Part shown: piece after piece, positions 44,243 to 54,402 of the stretch
Position numbering within the stretch: the first letter of the stretch is position 1
Layout of the letters: every line of letters begins with the position of its first letter
DNA from: JAGOTP01 sp964598725
GTDB lineage: Bacteria; Patescibacteriota; Patescibacteriia; 2-12-FULL-60-25
Reading direction: 5' to 3'
Assembly (NCBI GenBank): GCA_964598725.1
Contig: CAZRCW010000001.1
Span: 372,001-436,000 of the forward strand
DNA: 64,000 nt
Program-made: the position numbers and the translations under genes
The notes under the pieces: generated by a model
Database searches by the model: none
Told to the model about the DNA's origin: nothing
Seen by the model: the letters and a program-made list of their open reading frames with translations, nothing else

Positions 44243-44911
44243 TCGATAGTCATTCATCACATTGTGGGCGTAACGAGTCGGTTCCGGCATGCGATGCTTC
44301 TTGATGCATGTTTGAATTAAGGTAATTGATTCATCGACAGTAATCTTGTGACCTGGCGAGATGAACATCGGTTTCACGTTTTTCTTTGTACGCACTGCCG
44401 CTCCTAAGATCTCTTTTGGGTGGGCGCGATCCCGCAAATAGTTGAAAGAGCCCGCTTCTTGGCTCGGTTCTTCGTAAACACCAGTCAGAACGCTTTTGGC
44501 GCAACCGATCGTTGGAATATCCAAGAGCACCCCTAAATGCGAGGCGATCCCGATCCGACGTGGGTGCGCAATTCCTACTCCGTCGACGGCGATTAAGTCC
44601 GGTTTCGTTTTAAGTTTGTCCCAGGCTTTTAAGAGCGAAGGAATTTCTCGGAAGGAGAGTAATCCTGGAATATAGGGGAATGTAACCGTTTCTTTTACGA
44701 ACGCATCATCCACCAGTTCAAGCTCTGGATAGCTCAAGACAACAAATCCGCCGTAAAAAGTGGTCGAATAGAGACTCATGCTAATGTCACAGCCGGCGAT
44801 GAGTTTCACTTCTTTGTCTAATGGTTCGATACGGACTTGGTCGCGTATCTGTTTCTGAATCTCAATCGCTTCTTTGGGGGTAACGTTCCAAGCGTGTGTG
44901 TTTGGATCCAT
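44225..44911 (-). CDS. nfi: Endonuclease V
   Basis: The 228-residue product is an EndoV: IAGCDIS near residue 41 (metal Asp), LIAVDGVGIAHPRRIGIASHLG near residue 107 and the later TKKNVKPMFISPGHK. EndoV cuts one base past deoxyinosine in DNA, or inosine in RNA. Start 44911 begins at the conserved N-terminus. It converges on prfB with the shared terminator. Confidence 0.92.
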   Translation of the reverse strand: MDPNTHAWNVTPKEAIEIQKQIRDQVRIEPLDKEVKLIAGCDISMSLYSTTFYGGFVVLSYPELELVDDAFVKETVTFPYIPGLLSFREIPSLLKAWDKLKTKPDLIAVDGVGIAHPRRIGIASHLGVLLDIPTIGCAKSVLTGVYEEPSQEAGSFNYLRDRAHPKEILGAAVRTKKNVKPMFISPGHKITVDESITLIQTCIKKHRMPEPTRYAHNVMNDYRKKDLL

Positions 44912-44984
44912 ACCTTTCAAGCATCCGCCTGTTACGTTCTTTCTTCAAGAGTGAAGACTTGGAGAATCTGCTAGAATGGAACGC

Positions 44985-46796
44985 ATGTCGGATCCGTCCT
45001 TTGTTATCGAGGTACCGAACGAGAAGCCGTCCCTCAAAGAGATTCTGCAGGCGTTGCCTGAGGCGCTGCGTTTTATGTTTGGGCTGGATCGGCGTTTTGT
45101 ATCGCTCGTCGTGTTTATTCAATTCTTGGGAATTCCGCTCAGCGTCTTGTCTGTGTTGATGATCAAGAATCTTACCGATGCGGTGTCGGTCGGGGATGCG
45201 CCGCGCGCGTGGCGTTGGCTGTTTATCATGGCCGCTGTATCGCTCATTGCACTCGTCGCTGATGCGGTGCGTGGGATGTTGAACGATGCTTTGCGTTATA
45301 AGTTGCAGATCGGTCTCACCCGTCGTTGGCTCGAGCATATGAGTGCGTTGCCCTATGCCGTGCTCGAGGATACGCGCTTTCAGTCGCTCGCTCAGACGTT
45401 CGAACGCAAAGCCTACATGTTCTGGAACGTTGGGATGAGTTCGATGTGGATCATCGGTGGCGTCTTTGAATGTATCGGTCTGTTGAGCGTCTTTCTGTTT
45501 TTGCCGTGGCAGGCGGTCTTGATCTTCTTGGTGGCTCAGATCGTCCGCATCTACTTGATGAAGCGCGCGGAGAAATGGCGTTGGGATGTGATCGATAACG
45601 AAACGCGGGAAGGAAAACGGGTACAGTACTATCAATCCGTACTGACGAGTCTGCCAACGCTGCAGGAATCCAAGGTGTTGGGTTTTGGAAAAACCTTCCT
45701 CGCTCGCTGGAAGAAGGCATCCGATGTTCTGCTGAAGTCACGTCTACGTCTCACCTACGCCAACATCAAGACAACCGTTGGTGGCGATGCGATTCAGTTC
45801 ATCGGTTTGATGGTGGGTTTGGCGATTGTTTTGTCGGACGTCTTGAAAGGGGAACGAACCGTTAGTGTGGTCGTCGTCTTCATGACAACGCTCTTTCAAT
45901 TCCAACGCACGATCGCTTCGCTCGCTTGGAATATCACCTGGTTTGGGACAGAGTCGGTCATTCTCCCCATCTTCAAAGCGTTCTTTGCTGTGCCAGAAGA
46001 ACAGGAGCGTGGTCAAGGCTTGCCCAAAGGTCGTCTATCAGTCACGTTCAAAGATGTCTGGTTCCGCTATCCAGGAACCGCACAAGATATTTTGTGCGGA
46101 ATTAATCTAACCTTTTCAGAAGGAGATCATATCGCGCTCGTCGGCTTGAATGGCGCTGGGAAGTCAACGTTGTTGAAATTATTGATGAGTATGTATAAGC
46201 CGACGCGCGGCGAGATTTCTGTGAATGGGATTCCGCTTGATCGACTGAAGCCTTCGGTTTGGCGCGCGGCGTTGGGGGTTCTGACGCAGGCGATCCAAAA
46301 GTATGACGATACGCTCGAAAATCAAATCCTCTATGGAGATATTCAAAAAACAAAAAACGCCGCTCGTTTACGCATGGCGATCGAGACAAGTCGGATAAAA
46401 GACGTGGCAGCAGAGCTGCCACGAGGGTTGAATACCCATATCGGTAAGCAGTATGCGATGGAAGCGGACGAGCCAATCGAACTCTCCGGTGGACAGAGTC
46501 AGTTGCTCGCCATCGCTCGTACACTCTATCGCGATGCGCGTATCTACGTGTTCGATGAACCTACTTCAGCCGTCGACGCGGAAAAAGAAGAACATTTCTT
46601 TTCTTCTTTGCCGGGCTCTTTGCAATCCCGCGCTCTGATCTTTGTTTCGCATCGCTTCTCTACGCTTCGTCGCGCTTCACGCATTCTTGTTATGGATCAA
46701 GGCAAGATCATTGAAGATGGCACCCACGAAGAGTTACTCGCTAAACAGGGAAGATATGCCGAGCTCTTCACGCTCCAAGCGAAAATGTACCAGTAG
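44985..46796 (+). CDS. ABC exporter (fused membrane and ATPase domains)
   Basis: The 603-residue product has a type I exporter core: about six transmembrane helices (residues 40-330), then the ATPase with Walker A GLNGAGKST, signature LSGGQSQLLAIAR, Walker B and D-loop FDEPTSAVDAE, and H-loop VSHRFSTL. Such homo- or heterodimers export lipids, peptides or drugs. Start 44985 is set by TAGAAT ending 7 nt upstream; an ATG at 44976 lies inside that -10. Substrate unknown. Confidence 0.9.
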   Translation: MSDPSFVIEVPNEKPSLKEILQALPEALRFMFGLDRRFVSLVVFIQFLGIPLSVLSVLMIKNLTDAVSVGDAPRAWRWLFIMAAVSLIALVADAVRGMLNDALRYKLQIGLTRRWLEHMSALPYAVLEDTRFQSLAQTFERKAYMFWNVGMSSMWIIGGVFECIGLLSVFLFLPWQAVLIFLVAQIVRIYLMKRAEKWRWDVIDNETREGKRVQYYQSVLTSLPTLQESKVLGFGKTFLARWKKASDVLLKSRLRLTYANIKTTVGGDAIQFIGLMVGLAIVLSDVLKGERTVSVVVVFMTTLFQFQRTIASLAWNITWFGTESVILPIFKAFFAVPEEQERGQGLPKGRLSVTFKDVWFRYPGTAQDILCGINLTFSEGDHIALVGLNGAGKSTLLKLLMSMYKPTRGEISVNGIPLDRLKPSVWRAALGVLTQAIQKYDDTLENQILYGDIQKTKNAARLRMAIETSRIKDVAAELPRGLNTHIGKQYAMEADEPIELSGGQSQLLAIARTLYRDARIYVFDEPTSAVDAEKEEHFFSSLPGSLQSRALIFVSHRFSTLRRASRILVMDQGKIIEDGTHEELLAKQGRYAELFTLQAKMYQ

Positions 46797-46850
46797 TGCT
46801 TATTGGTGGTTGAACTTGCGTCATTTCTTTAAACAGAGGACTCTAGCTGC

Positions 46851-47735
46851 ATGATTCTCACCCCGACACAGATCCGATCGATCCTGGCAGACTTGAGCGC
46901 TCGGCCTGAAAAAGCCTTCGGCCAGAACTTCCTGATCGATCAGGTGATTCTCGATACCGTTGTGCAGGCAGCCGAACTCACGTCTAAGGATACCGTTCTC
47001 GAAATCGGTCCGGGTTTGGGCGTTCTGACAGAAGATCTGTTGGCAACTGGAGCGCGTGTAGCAACCATCGAACGTGATCGTAAGTTCATTGATTACGTAT
47101 CTTCACGCTTTGCGAGCAAGAATGATCGGTTCTCGCTGACCCAGGGCGATGCGGCAGAACTCGATTGGAATACAATATTACCGCAAGATACGCCCTGGAA
47201 ACTGGTTTCGAACTTGCCGTACGCCATCTCATCACTCGCTTTGCGTAAAGCGCTGTGGACAACGAATCCAGCAAGTCGCATTGTCGTGATGCTACAACGA
47301 GAAGTGGCTGAGCGTGCTTTAGCTTTGCTGCGCGGAACCCAGGATAGTTCACATTCGTCCCTTCTTTCGCTGATGGTCGCATTGCGTTGCAGCTCTGGTT
47401 CGATCGTTCGCCGCGTGCCGGCTGGATGTTTCTTTCCAGCCCCGAAAGTTGAGTCTGCTATTTTGTTATTACAGCCCTTTACACCCGCAGAAGCGACCAA
47501 GCGTTGGGGAGTCGATCCAGAGGCAATTATGCGCCTCGCAAAACTGGGCTTTAGCCACCCCCGTAAACAATTATTTTCGACCTTAGGGCTCCGTCCACGA
47601 GCAGAAGAGCTGGCGGCGGCTATACAGGCCACAAAAGAGGTCCGTCCGGAGGCTCTGTCTGTCGACCAGTGGGCGGCTCTGACGAGGCTCTTAGGGCCCT
47701 TAGCGGAGGGGTCTGGAGACGATGGGGATAAATAA
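46851..47735 (+). CDS. rsmA: 16S rRNA (adenine1518/1519-N6)-dimethyltransferase RsmA/KsgA
   Basis: The 294-residue product has FGQNFLIDQ near residue 24, SAM motif LEIGPGLGVLTEDL near residue 48, and the catalytic NLPYAIS near residue 121. It dimethylates two adenines in the 3' hairpin of 16S rRNA during 30S assembly. The 16S gene promoter begins 14 nt after its stop. Confidence 0.95.
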   Translation: MILTPTQIRSILADLSARPEKAFGQNFLIDQVILDTVVQAAELTSKDTVLEIGPGLGVLTEDLLATGARVATIERDRKFIDYVSSRFASKNDRFSLTQGDAAELDWNTILPQDTPWKLVSNLPYAISSLALRKALWTTNPASRIVVMLQREVAERALALLRGTQDSSHSSLLSLMVALRCSSGSIVRRVPAGCFFPAPKVESAILLLQPFTPAEATKRWGVDPEAIMRLAKLGFSHPRKQLFSTLGLRPRAEELAAAIQATKEVRPEALSVDQWAALTRLLGPLAEGSGDDGDK

Positions 47736-47748
47736 TGGATCAGTGTTC

Positions 47749-47777
47749 TTGACACTGAGAACGAGTTCCACTAAACT
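47749..47777 (+). promoter_or_regulatory. Promoter of the 16S rRNA gene
   Basis: TTGACA (47749-47754), exactly 17 nt, TAAACT (47772-47777). It lies about 140 nt before the 16S start, and no CDS intervenes. Confidence 0.75.
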
Positions 47778-47860
47778 ACCGGCACATCGATAAGGAATTG
47801 ACTCGGAAAGACTCTGGAACAAGCCTTCTCGAAGACCCTTGGACAACAGAAGAGTGACCG

Positions 47861-47909
47861 CATAATGAAACGTCTATAATTGTTGAATCTACCGACAATT
47901 GTTGTCGGT
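47861..47909 (+). other. 16S leader with processing-stem strand and hairpin
   Basis: ATAATG-AAA-CGTCTAT (47862-47877) can pair with ATAAGACG and CATTAT in the trailer (49432-49453), the type of stem RNase III cuts to release 16S. ACCGACAA-TTG-TTGTCGGT (47891-47909) is a separate perfect hairpin just before the mature 5' end. Confidence 0.5.
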
Positions 47910-47915
47910 ATGATT

Positions 47916-49415
<1,500 letters not shown>

Positions 49416-49559
49416 TCTAGGGAGAATTTTGATAAGACGCTACGGCGCATTATCTATCACCCGACGGTCGAAAGTTCTTGTTTACAAGAATTCGTCAAAA
49501 TCGGACGTTTCATTGCGGTCACTTTTCTGAGGTTCAACGAGTAATATCGTTTTCAAGGG

Positions 49560-49595
49560 AAAGCATCCTAGGCTCTAAACAGCTTAGGATGCTTT
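49560..49595 (+). terminator. First terminator of the 16S unit
   Basis: AAAGCATCCTA and TAGGATGCTTT form an 11-bp stem. Located about 145 nt after mature 16S. Confidence 0.8.
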
Positions 49596-49601
49596 GTATT
49601 T

Positions 49602-49627
49602 AAGCCGTTTTACCAGCGGCTTTTTTT
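49602..49627 (+). terminator. Second terminator of the 16S unit
   Basis: AAGCCG and CGGCTT arms followed by T7. Tandem with the preceding hairpin. Confidence 0.85.
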
Positions 49628-49654
49628 GGTTTTTCTACATAACGTTGAGATAAC

Positions 49655-49683
49655 TTGACTTTTATTATTGTTCATGGTACAAA
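49655..49683 (+). promoter_or_regulatory. Promoter of GC-rich island 7
   Basis: TTGACT (49655-49660), 17-nt AT-rich spacer ending ATGG, TACAAA (49678-49683). It lies after the 16S terminators, with a 190-nt GC-rich leader to the ATG at 49873. Confidence 0.6.
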
Positions 49684-49872
49684 ACCGCGTTCCTCGCTTG
49701 GGTTTTCGGACCCGAGGGGTGGAGCTCGTACCTGACGGAACTGAGAGACGAAGCCCTGCTTTTTCTCCCCGTTCCGTTTTTGGTACGATCGCTCGTTCGA
49801 CAGTTTCACTTCCACCAATGTCTCGAGAGCGATTCGTCTGCACGGTGCAGCGATCGCACAATGGAGGACGCA
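49684..49872 (+). other. GC-rich 5' leader of island 7
   Basis: No gene is visible. The leader begins with a hairpin (CCTCG.../...CGAGG about 49692-49717) and ends in GGAGGACGCA, the SD of the lipoprotein gene. Confidence 0.5.
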
Positions 49873-52665
49873 ATGCGTCTGTCTCATCGTCTCATCATGG
49901 GCCTGGGCCTGTCCGCCATCATGGCGGGCTGCGCCACGGACTTCGGCGACAACGCCGACTCCGGCAACACCAACACCAGCGACATCAGCGTCTCGACCGA
50001 CCGGGGCAACCCGCTCGGCTGCAGCCCGGAGATCGACCAGCCGCAAGGTTGCGTCGCCGACTGCAACGGGGTTCCCGCCGTCGGGCTGCGCTACTGCCAG
50101 CCCGCGAGCGGAACCTGGGGCAGCTGCCAGTGCACGATCAACCGCGACGCGGGCACGACGCCCGACGTCCAGACGGTGATCGATGCCGGCGCCCTCACCC
50201 CCGACGTGCCCGTCGTGGTCGACGTCCAGCCGACCGGCTGCAACCCGGGCTGCCAGTTCAACCAGACGTGCACGAACAGCGTGTGCGTCTCGAACTGCCC
50301 CCGCGCCTGCATCGGCGGCGAAAGCTGCTTGCTCCTCGCCTCGGCGGGCTGGAGCTGCGTCGACGTCACACCCGACGCCGGCCCGACCTACGCCTGCAAC
50401 GTCAACCAGACGCTGTCGTGCGCCTGCCCCGGCGGTGTTCAGGGCGCCCAGACGTGCCTCGTCGACCGCTCGGCCTACGGCCCCTGCCAGTGCGGCGTAC
50501 CCGACGCCGGCACCCCCACGTCCGACGTGCCCGTCGTGGTCGACGTCCCGGTCGACGCGCCGTTCACCTGCCCCCCGGGCACGGCGAGCTGCGACGAGAA
50601 CCAGGGCAACGGCTGCGAGGTCAACACGCGGAGCGAGGTCGCCAACTGCGGGTCGTGCGGCAACGTCTGCCCGGCGCGCGCGAACGGCGCTGCGGTCTGC
50701 CTCGGCGGCCGCTGCGACCTCGCGTGCACCGCGGGCTTCCAGAACTGCAACGGTACCGCGAGCGACGGCTGCGAGACCGACACCCGGTCGAGCCTCACGA
50801 GCTGCGGCACCTGCGGCACGGCCTGCCCGACGCGCAACAACGCCACGGCGACCTGCTCGGCGGGCGCCTGCGGCTTCACCTGCCTCACGGGCTACGCCGA
50901 CTGCAACGGTGATCCGAACGACGGCTGCGAGATCAACACCCGCGACAACGAGGGCGCTTGCGGCCGCTGCGGCACCGCCTGCGGCGTCGGCCAGGTCTGC
51001 TCCAACGGGAGCTGCCAGTTCACCTGCTCGCAGGGGGACGGCGGCCTCTCGCTCGTGAGCTGCCCCGGCGGCGCGACCTGCATCTCGCTCGTGAACAACC
51101 TCGCGAACTGCGGCGCCTGCGGCCGCGTCTGCAACGCCAACATCCAGGCCCACGCGACCTGCACCGACGGCCGCTGCGGCAACGCCTGCAACGCGGGCTT
51201 CGGCGACTGCGACAACGTCGTCGCGAACGGCTGCGAGCGCGAGCTCGTCACCGACCCCGAGAACTGCGGCCGCTGCGGCAACGCCTGCCCCGTGCGCGCG
51301 AACGCCGCGGCGTCCTGCGTCTCGAGTTCGTGCGGCTTCACCTGCAACGCGGGCTTCGGCGACTGCAACGCCTTCGCGTTCGACGGCTGCGAGACCGACG
51401 TCCACACCAGCACCCAGAACTGCGGCGCCTGCGGCCGCTCCTGCCCCTCGGGCCAGAGCTGCTCGGCCGGCGCCTGCGTCGGGCCGATCAACCCGGCCTG
51501 CCCGGCGGGCCAGTCCAACTGCGGGTCGACCAACCGGCCGATCTGCCTCAACCTGGCCAACGACCACGAGAACTGCGGCGGCTGCGGCTGGTGGTGCTAC
51601 TCCGACGAGACCTGCGCGAGCGGCAACTGCCGTGCCTGCCCGTCCGGTCAGCTCGCCTGCGGCAACGTCTGCCGCGACGTGCTGAGCGACGCGACCAACT
51701 GCGGCGCCTGCGGCCGCTCCTGCCCCTCGGGCCAGAGCTGCTCGGCCGGCGCCTGCGTCCTTCCATGCCCCTCGGGCCAGACCCTCTGCGGCAGCACCTG
51801 CCGCACGACGTCGACCGACCCCAGCAACTGCGGGTCGTGCGGCACGGTCTGCCCGGTGCGGGCGAACGCGAACGGCACCACCTGCCTCGGCGGGTCGTGC
51901 GGCTTCATGATCTGCTCCGCCGGCTTCGGCGACTGCAACGCGAACGCTACCGACGGCTGCGAGACCATGCTCAACACGAACGCGAACTGCGGCCTCTGCG
52001 GCCGGGTCTGCGGCGCGGGCACGACCTGCTCCGCCGGCAACTGCGTCGTGGTCACCCCCGTCGACGCCGGAACGCCCGACAGCGGCACATCCGACGCCGG
52101 GATCGCCGATGCCGGTACCCCCGACTCGGGCGTGACCGACGCCGGCCCGATGTCCGACGTCATGACGGCGCCCATCAGCTGCGGCCCCGGCCTCCGGGCC
52201 CGCACGATGCGCATCGAACTGCCCCCGACCATCCCGGCCGGCTGCGGCTCGGGCAGCTCGGGGCAGCCCATCCTCTGGGGCCAGTACATCTCGGAGCTCA
52301 TCGCGCTGCACCCCGGCACGACCAAGGAGACCGGCCCCGACGGGTTCACCCCGATCTACGCCGGCCCCCTCCCGCTCGTCGGGGCGCCCCTCGCCCCGCT
52401 GCCGCTCGAGATCGACGACAGCTCGGTCTGGACGCCCGGAACCCCGCTCCACTTCTCCGGCCGCTGCGGCAGCCGGACGGGGGTGATCGCCGCGACCGTC
52501 TACGACTCGTTCGGCACCTGGGTGCCGTTCGCGAACTTCGCCGCGGCGGGCGGACACCTGTGGATCAACGTCCCGGGCGCGAGCGGCGAGCAGGACGTGG
52601 CGGCCCAGGCCATCCGGATGGGCAACCACTTCGTGTACATCACGGGCGCCGCCTGCATCCCCTGA
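49873..52665 (+). CDS. Cys-rich repeat lipoprotein, myxobacterial style (GC-rich island 7)
   Basis: The 930-residue product starts with a lipoprotein signal ending at lipobox IMAGC (Cys near residue 19). After linkers rich in Asp, Ala, Gly and Thr it carries about ten tandem units of roughly 48 residues built on DGCE...NCGxCGxxCP, followed by Asp-Ala-Gly-rich linkers and a C-terminal domain of about 150 residues. This is the layout of large surface proteins of Myxococcota (Polyangia). Start 49873 has a strong SD GGAGGA. A sample line counts 72% G+C against about 48% next door. The many Cys imply folding with disulfides outside the membrane. Confidence 0.75.
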   Translation: MRLSHRLIMGLGLSAIMAGCATDFGDNADSGNTNTSDISVSTDRGNPLGCSPEIDQPQGCVADCNGVPAVGLRYCQPASGTWGSCQCTINRDAGTTPDVQTVIDAGALTPDVPVVVDVQPTGCNPGCQFNQTCTNSVCVSNCPRACIGGESCLLLASAGWSCVDVTPDAGPTYACNVNQTLSCACPGGVQGAQTCLVDRSAYGPCQCGVPDAGTPTSDVPVVVDVPVDAPFTCPPGTASCDENQGNGCEVNTRSEVANCGSCGNVCPARANGAAVCLGGRCDLACTAGFQNCNGTASDGCETDTRSSLTSCGTCGTACPTRNNATATCSAGACGFTCLTGYADCNGDPNDGCEINTRDNEGACGRCGTACGVGQVCSNGSCQFTCSQGDGGLSLVSCPGGATCISLVNNLANCGACGRVCNANIQAHATCTDGRCGNACNAGFGDCDNVVANGCERELVTDPENCGRCGNACPVRANAAASCVSSSCGFTCNAGFGDCNAFAFDGCETDVHTSTQNCGACGRSCPSGQSCSAGACVGPINPACPAGQSNCGSTNRPICLNLANDHENCGGCGWWCYSDETCASGNCRACPSGQLACGNVCRDVLSDATNCGACGRSCPSGQSCSAGACVLPCPSGQTLCGSTCRTTSTDPSNCGSCGTVCPVRANANGTTCLGGSCGFMICSAGFGDCNANATDGCETMLNTNANCGLCGRVCGAGTTCSAGNCVVVTPVDAGTPDSGTSDAGIADAGTPDSGVTDAGPMSDVMTAPISCGPGLRARTMRIELPPTIPAGCGSGSSGQPILWGQYISELIALHPGTTKETGPDGFTPIYAGPLPLVGAPLAPLPLEIDDSSVWTPGTPLHFSGRCGSRTGVIAATVYDSFGTWVPFANFAAAGGHLWINVPGASGEQDVAAQAIRMGNHFVYITGAACIP

Positions 52666-52751
52666 ACCTTCCCACCCCACAGACTTGCTCGAACGCCTTC
52701 ACCGGCTGTTCGCGGGTCTCCCACCTTCGTTCCATCTGAGGGAATCCCCTC

Positions 52752-52781
52752 CGAGGAGCGCGTACATCTACGCGCTCCTCG
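52752..52781 (+). terminator. Terminator of island 7
   Basis: CGAGGAGCGCG and CGCGCTCCTCG are perfect 11-bp arms around an 8-nt loop, followed by CCTC. GC-rich like the gene it follows. Confidence 0.75.
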
Positions 52782-52840
52782 CCTCAACTAAACGCTTGAT
52801 CCAATGATCGAGCCTTTGAGAGGAAAGAAAACCGGCAGCG

Positions 52841-52875
52841 AAAAATAACCTCACAGACATGTGAGGTTATTTTTT
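52841..52875. terminator. Resident terminator before the polysaccharide cluster
   Basis: AAAAATAACCTCACA and TGTGAGGTTATTTTT form a 15-bp stem around GACA, with A/T flanks. Bidirectional. Confidence 0.85.
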
Positions 52876-52908
52876 ATCTCAACCGAACGCATGTGATATC
52901 CTACCGCC

Positions 52909-54402
52909 ATGTCGTCGGCTGCTCCTCGACAATTTGGGATCGAGACGATGTTCGATCATCTGAACGCCACCCGCTCCATTTGGCCACGTATCGGCTGGGG
53001 TCTGTTTTTGTGTGTCTTGGTCGGGGCGTCGTTCGTCGCACTGGGATTTGGCTTGAGTGTTTGGACGGCACTGATCGCGATTATCATCCTTCTCATTACC
53101 TGGCGCGCTCCGTACGCGGTGTTCTACACAGCGATCTTCGTCGCGCCGTTCATTGGTTGGGTGGTTTCTCTGTCTACAGGAACGGTTGAAATAGGGGAGC
53201 GTGTCTTCGGCGGATCGATCGATGTGCCGATGGCGGATTTAATCGCTTTGATCGCGCTTGCGGCATGGGCCTTTCGATTACTCTTCGTTTGGCATAAACG
53301 AAAACAAAACGATTGGAAACCTTGGCTCCCATTGGGTGTCTCGTTTGGTTTGCTCGTCGCTGCCCATCTCTTATCGGTCTTCTCGTTAGCAGAACCGAAT
53401 CCGTTAGTTGTCATCAAGTATTCGCTTCGACCAGTCCTATTTTCCTACATGGCGTGGGTGTTGCTCCCAGCGAACTTTTTACGTTCACGTCGTCGCTTCC
53501 TGACGACGCTTGGCATAATCATCTCCTCCGGCTTCATCTTCGCATTGGATGGACTGCGGTCGTTGTTCGTTTTCGATGATGCGCTGCATCGAGCGCGTCC
53601 GTTGCCGATTTTTGGGATCTCACCAATTGGGACGAACCATAATGTCTTGGCTGAATGGTTGGTGTTTGTCGCGCCAATCGCGCTGTGCGCTGCGCAACTG
53701 ATCGAGGATAAACGTGCCAGGAGGATCATGTACGGCATCGCGGGATTCATTACGTTGATCGCGCTGCTTACCTTCGCCCGTTCTGCTTGGATCACACTCG
53801 TCATCCAAGTAGCTTGTTTGATCTACTTCAACTACCGCCGTGAGCTCAAGCGTCATCTCCGAAGCTTGATTACAGCGGTTGTCCTCGTGTCGCCGCTCGC
53901 TGTTTACATGGTGGCGTTTTCTAGCCGTACCGAGATTCAAGGCTCAACCGATGCTAGAAAAATGTTGGCTGGGATTGCTTGGAGCCTGTTTACGAATAAT
54001 CCATTGGTAGGCGCCGGCGCTGGGACATTTGTAGAGCGTGTTGGCGCGACCTGGATCTTCGCCTACGAATTTGGTGCTCCCTTGGATTCACATGGCATCT
54101 TGCAAAAATTGATCGCGGAGACGGGTTTGGTTGGCTTAGCGGCCTTCGGTATTCTGTTGGTCGTACTCGGTCGTTGGTGTTGGCGGATGTGGAATGCCTT
54201 CAAAGTTGATTCAGTGGAGCGTCGTGCCTTCGCCTGTCTGGTTGTCGCGACGGTTGGAGCCTTCTCGTATCAGATCTTTAATACGACCTACTGGTCGGCA
54301 AAATTGTGGTTACCGGTGGGTATCTTGTTTGCTGGGGCACGCATTCTCTTATCACGTGAACGTGCCCAGGATCCGGATTTCTTATTGACACATGACGCCT
54401 AA
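52909..54402 (+). CDS. O-antigen ligase/polymerase family protein
   Basis: The 497-residue product has about ten or more membrane helices and the family loop IGTNHNVLAEWLVFV near residue 240, with the later segment RxxMLAGIAWSLFTNNPLVGAG. It likely joins glycan units at the membrane, and starts a cluster with two GT4 enzymes. TATCCT (52897-52902) ends 6 nt before the ATG, so the mRNA is leaderless. The next gene overlaps its 3' end by 11 nt. Confidence 0.85.
   Translation: MSSAAPRQFGIETMFDHLNATRSIWPRIGWGLFLCVLVGASFVALGFGLSVWTALIAIIILLITWRAPYAVFYTAIFVAPFIGWVVSLSTGTVEIGERVFGGSIDVPMADLIALIALAAWAFRLLFVWHKRKQNDWKPWLPLGVSFGLLVAAHLLSVFSLAEPNPLVVIKYSLRPVLFSYMAWVLLPANFLRSRRRFLTTLGIIISSGFIFALDGLRSLFVFDDALHRARPLPIFGISPIGTNHNVLAEWLVFVAPIALCAAQLIEDKRARRIMYGIAGFITLIALLTFARSAWITLVIQVACLIYFNYRRELKRHLRSLITAVVLVSPLAVYMVAFSSRTEIQGSTDARKMLAGIAWSLFTNNPLVGAGAGTFVERVGATWIFAYEFGAPLDSHGILQKLIAETGLVGLAAFGILLVVLGRWCWRMWNAFKVDSVERRAFACLVVATVGAFSYQIFNTTYWSAKLWLPVGILFAGARILLSRERAQDPDFLLTHDA

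Noticed and set aside
47735..47786. tRNA-like 5' half on the minus strand (GTGCCGGTAGTTTAGTGG) near the 16S promoter
   Set aside because: The D-arm looks convincing, but position 33 is not T, no T-arm (TTC) or matching acceptor 3' strand follows, and the same bases form a good 16S promoter on the plus strand. Treated as coincidence or a decayed fragment.
49873..52665. Tandem DNA repeats that might be a CRISPR or satellite array
   Set aside because: The periodicity of about 144 nt follows the 48-residue protein repeats; there are no spacers between identical short repeats.
49672..52680. A 1002-codon open frame antisense to the Cys-rich lipoprotein
   Set aside because: Long antisense frames are expected opposite G/C-ended codons; its translation is Ala/Arg/Gly-rich with no start signals, signal peptide or family.
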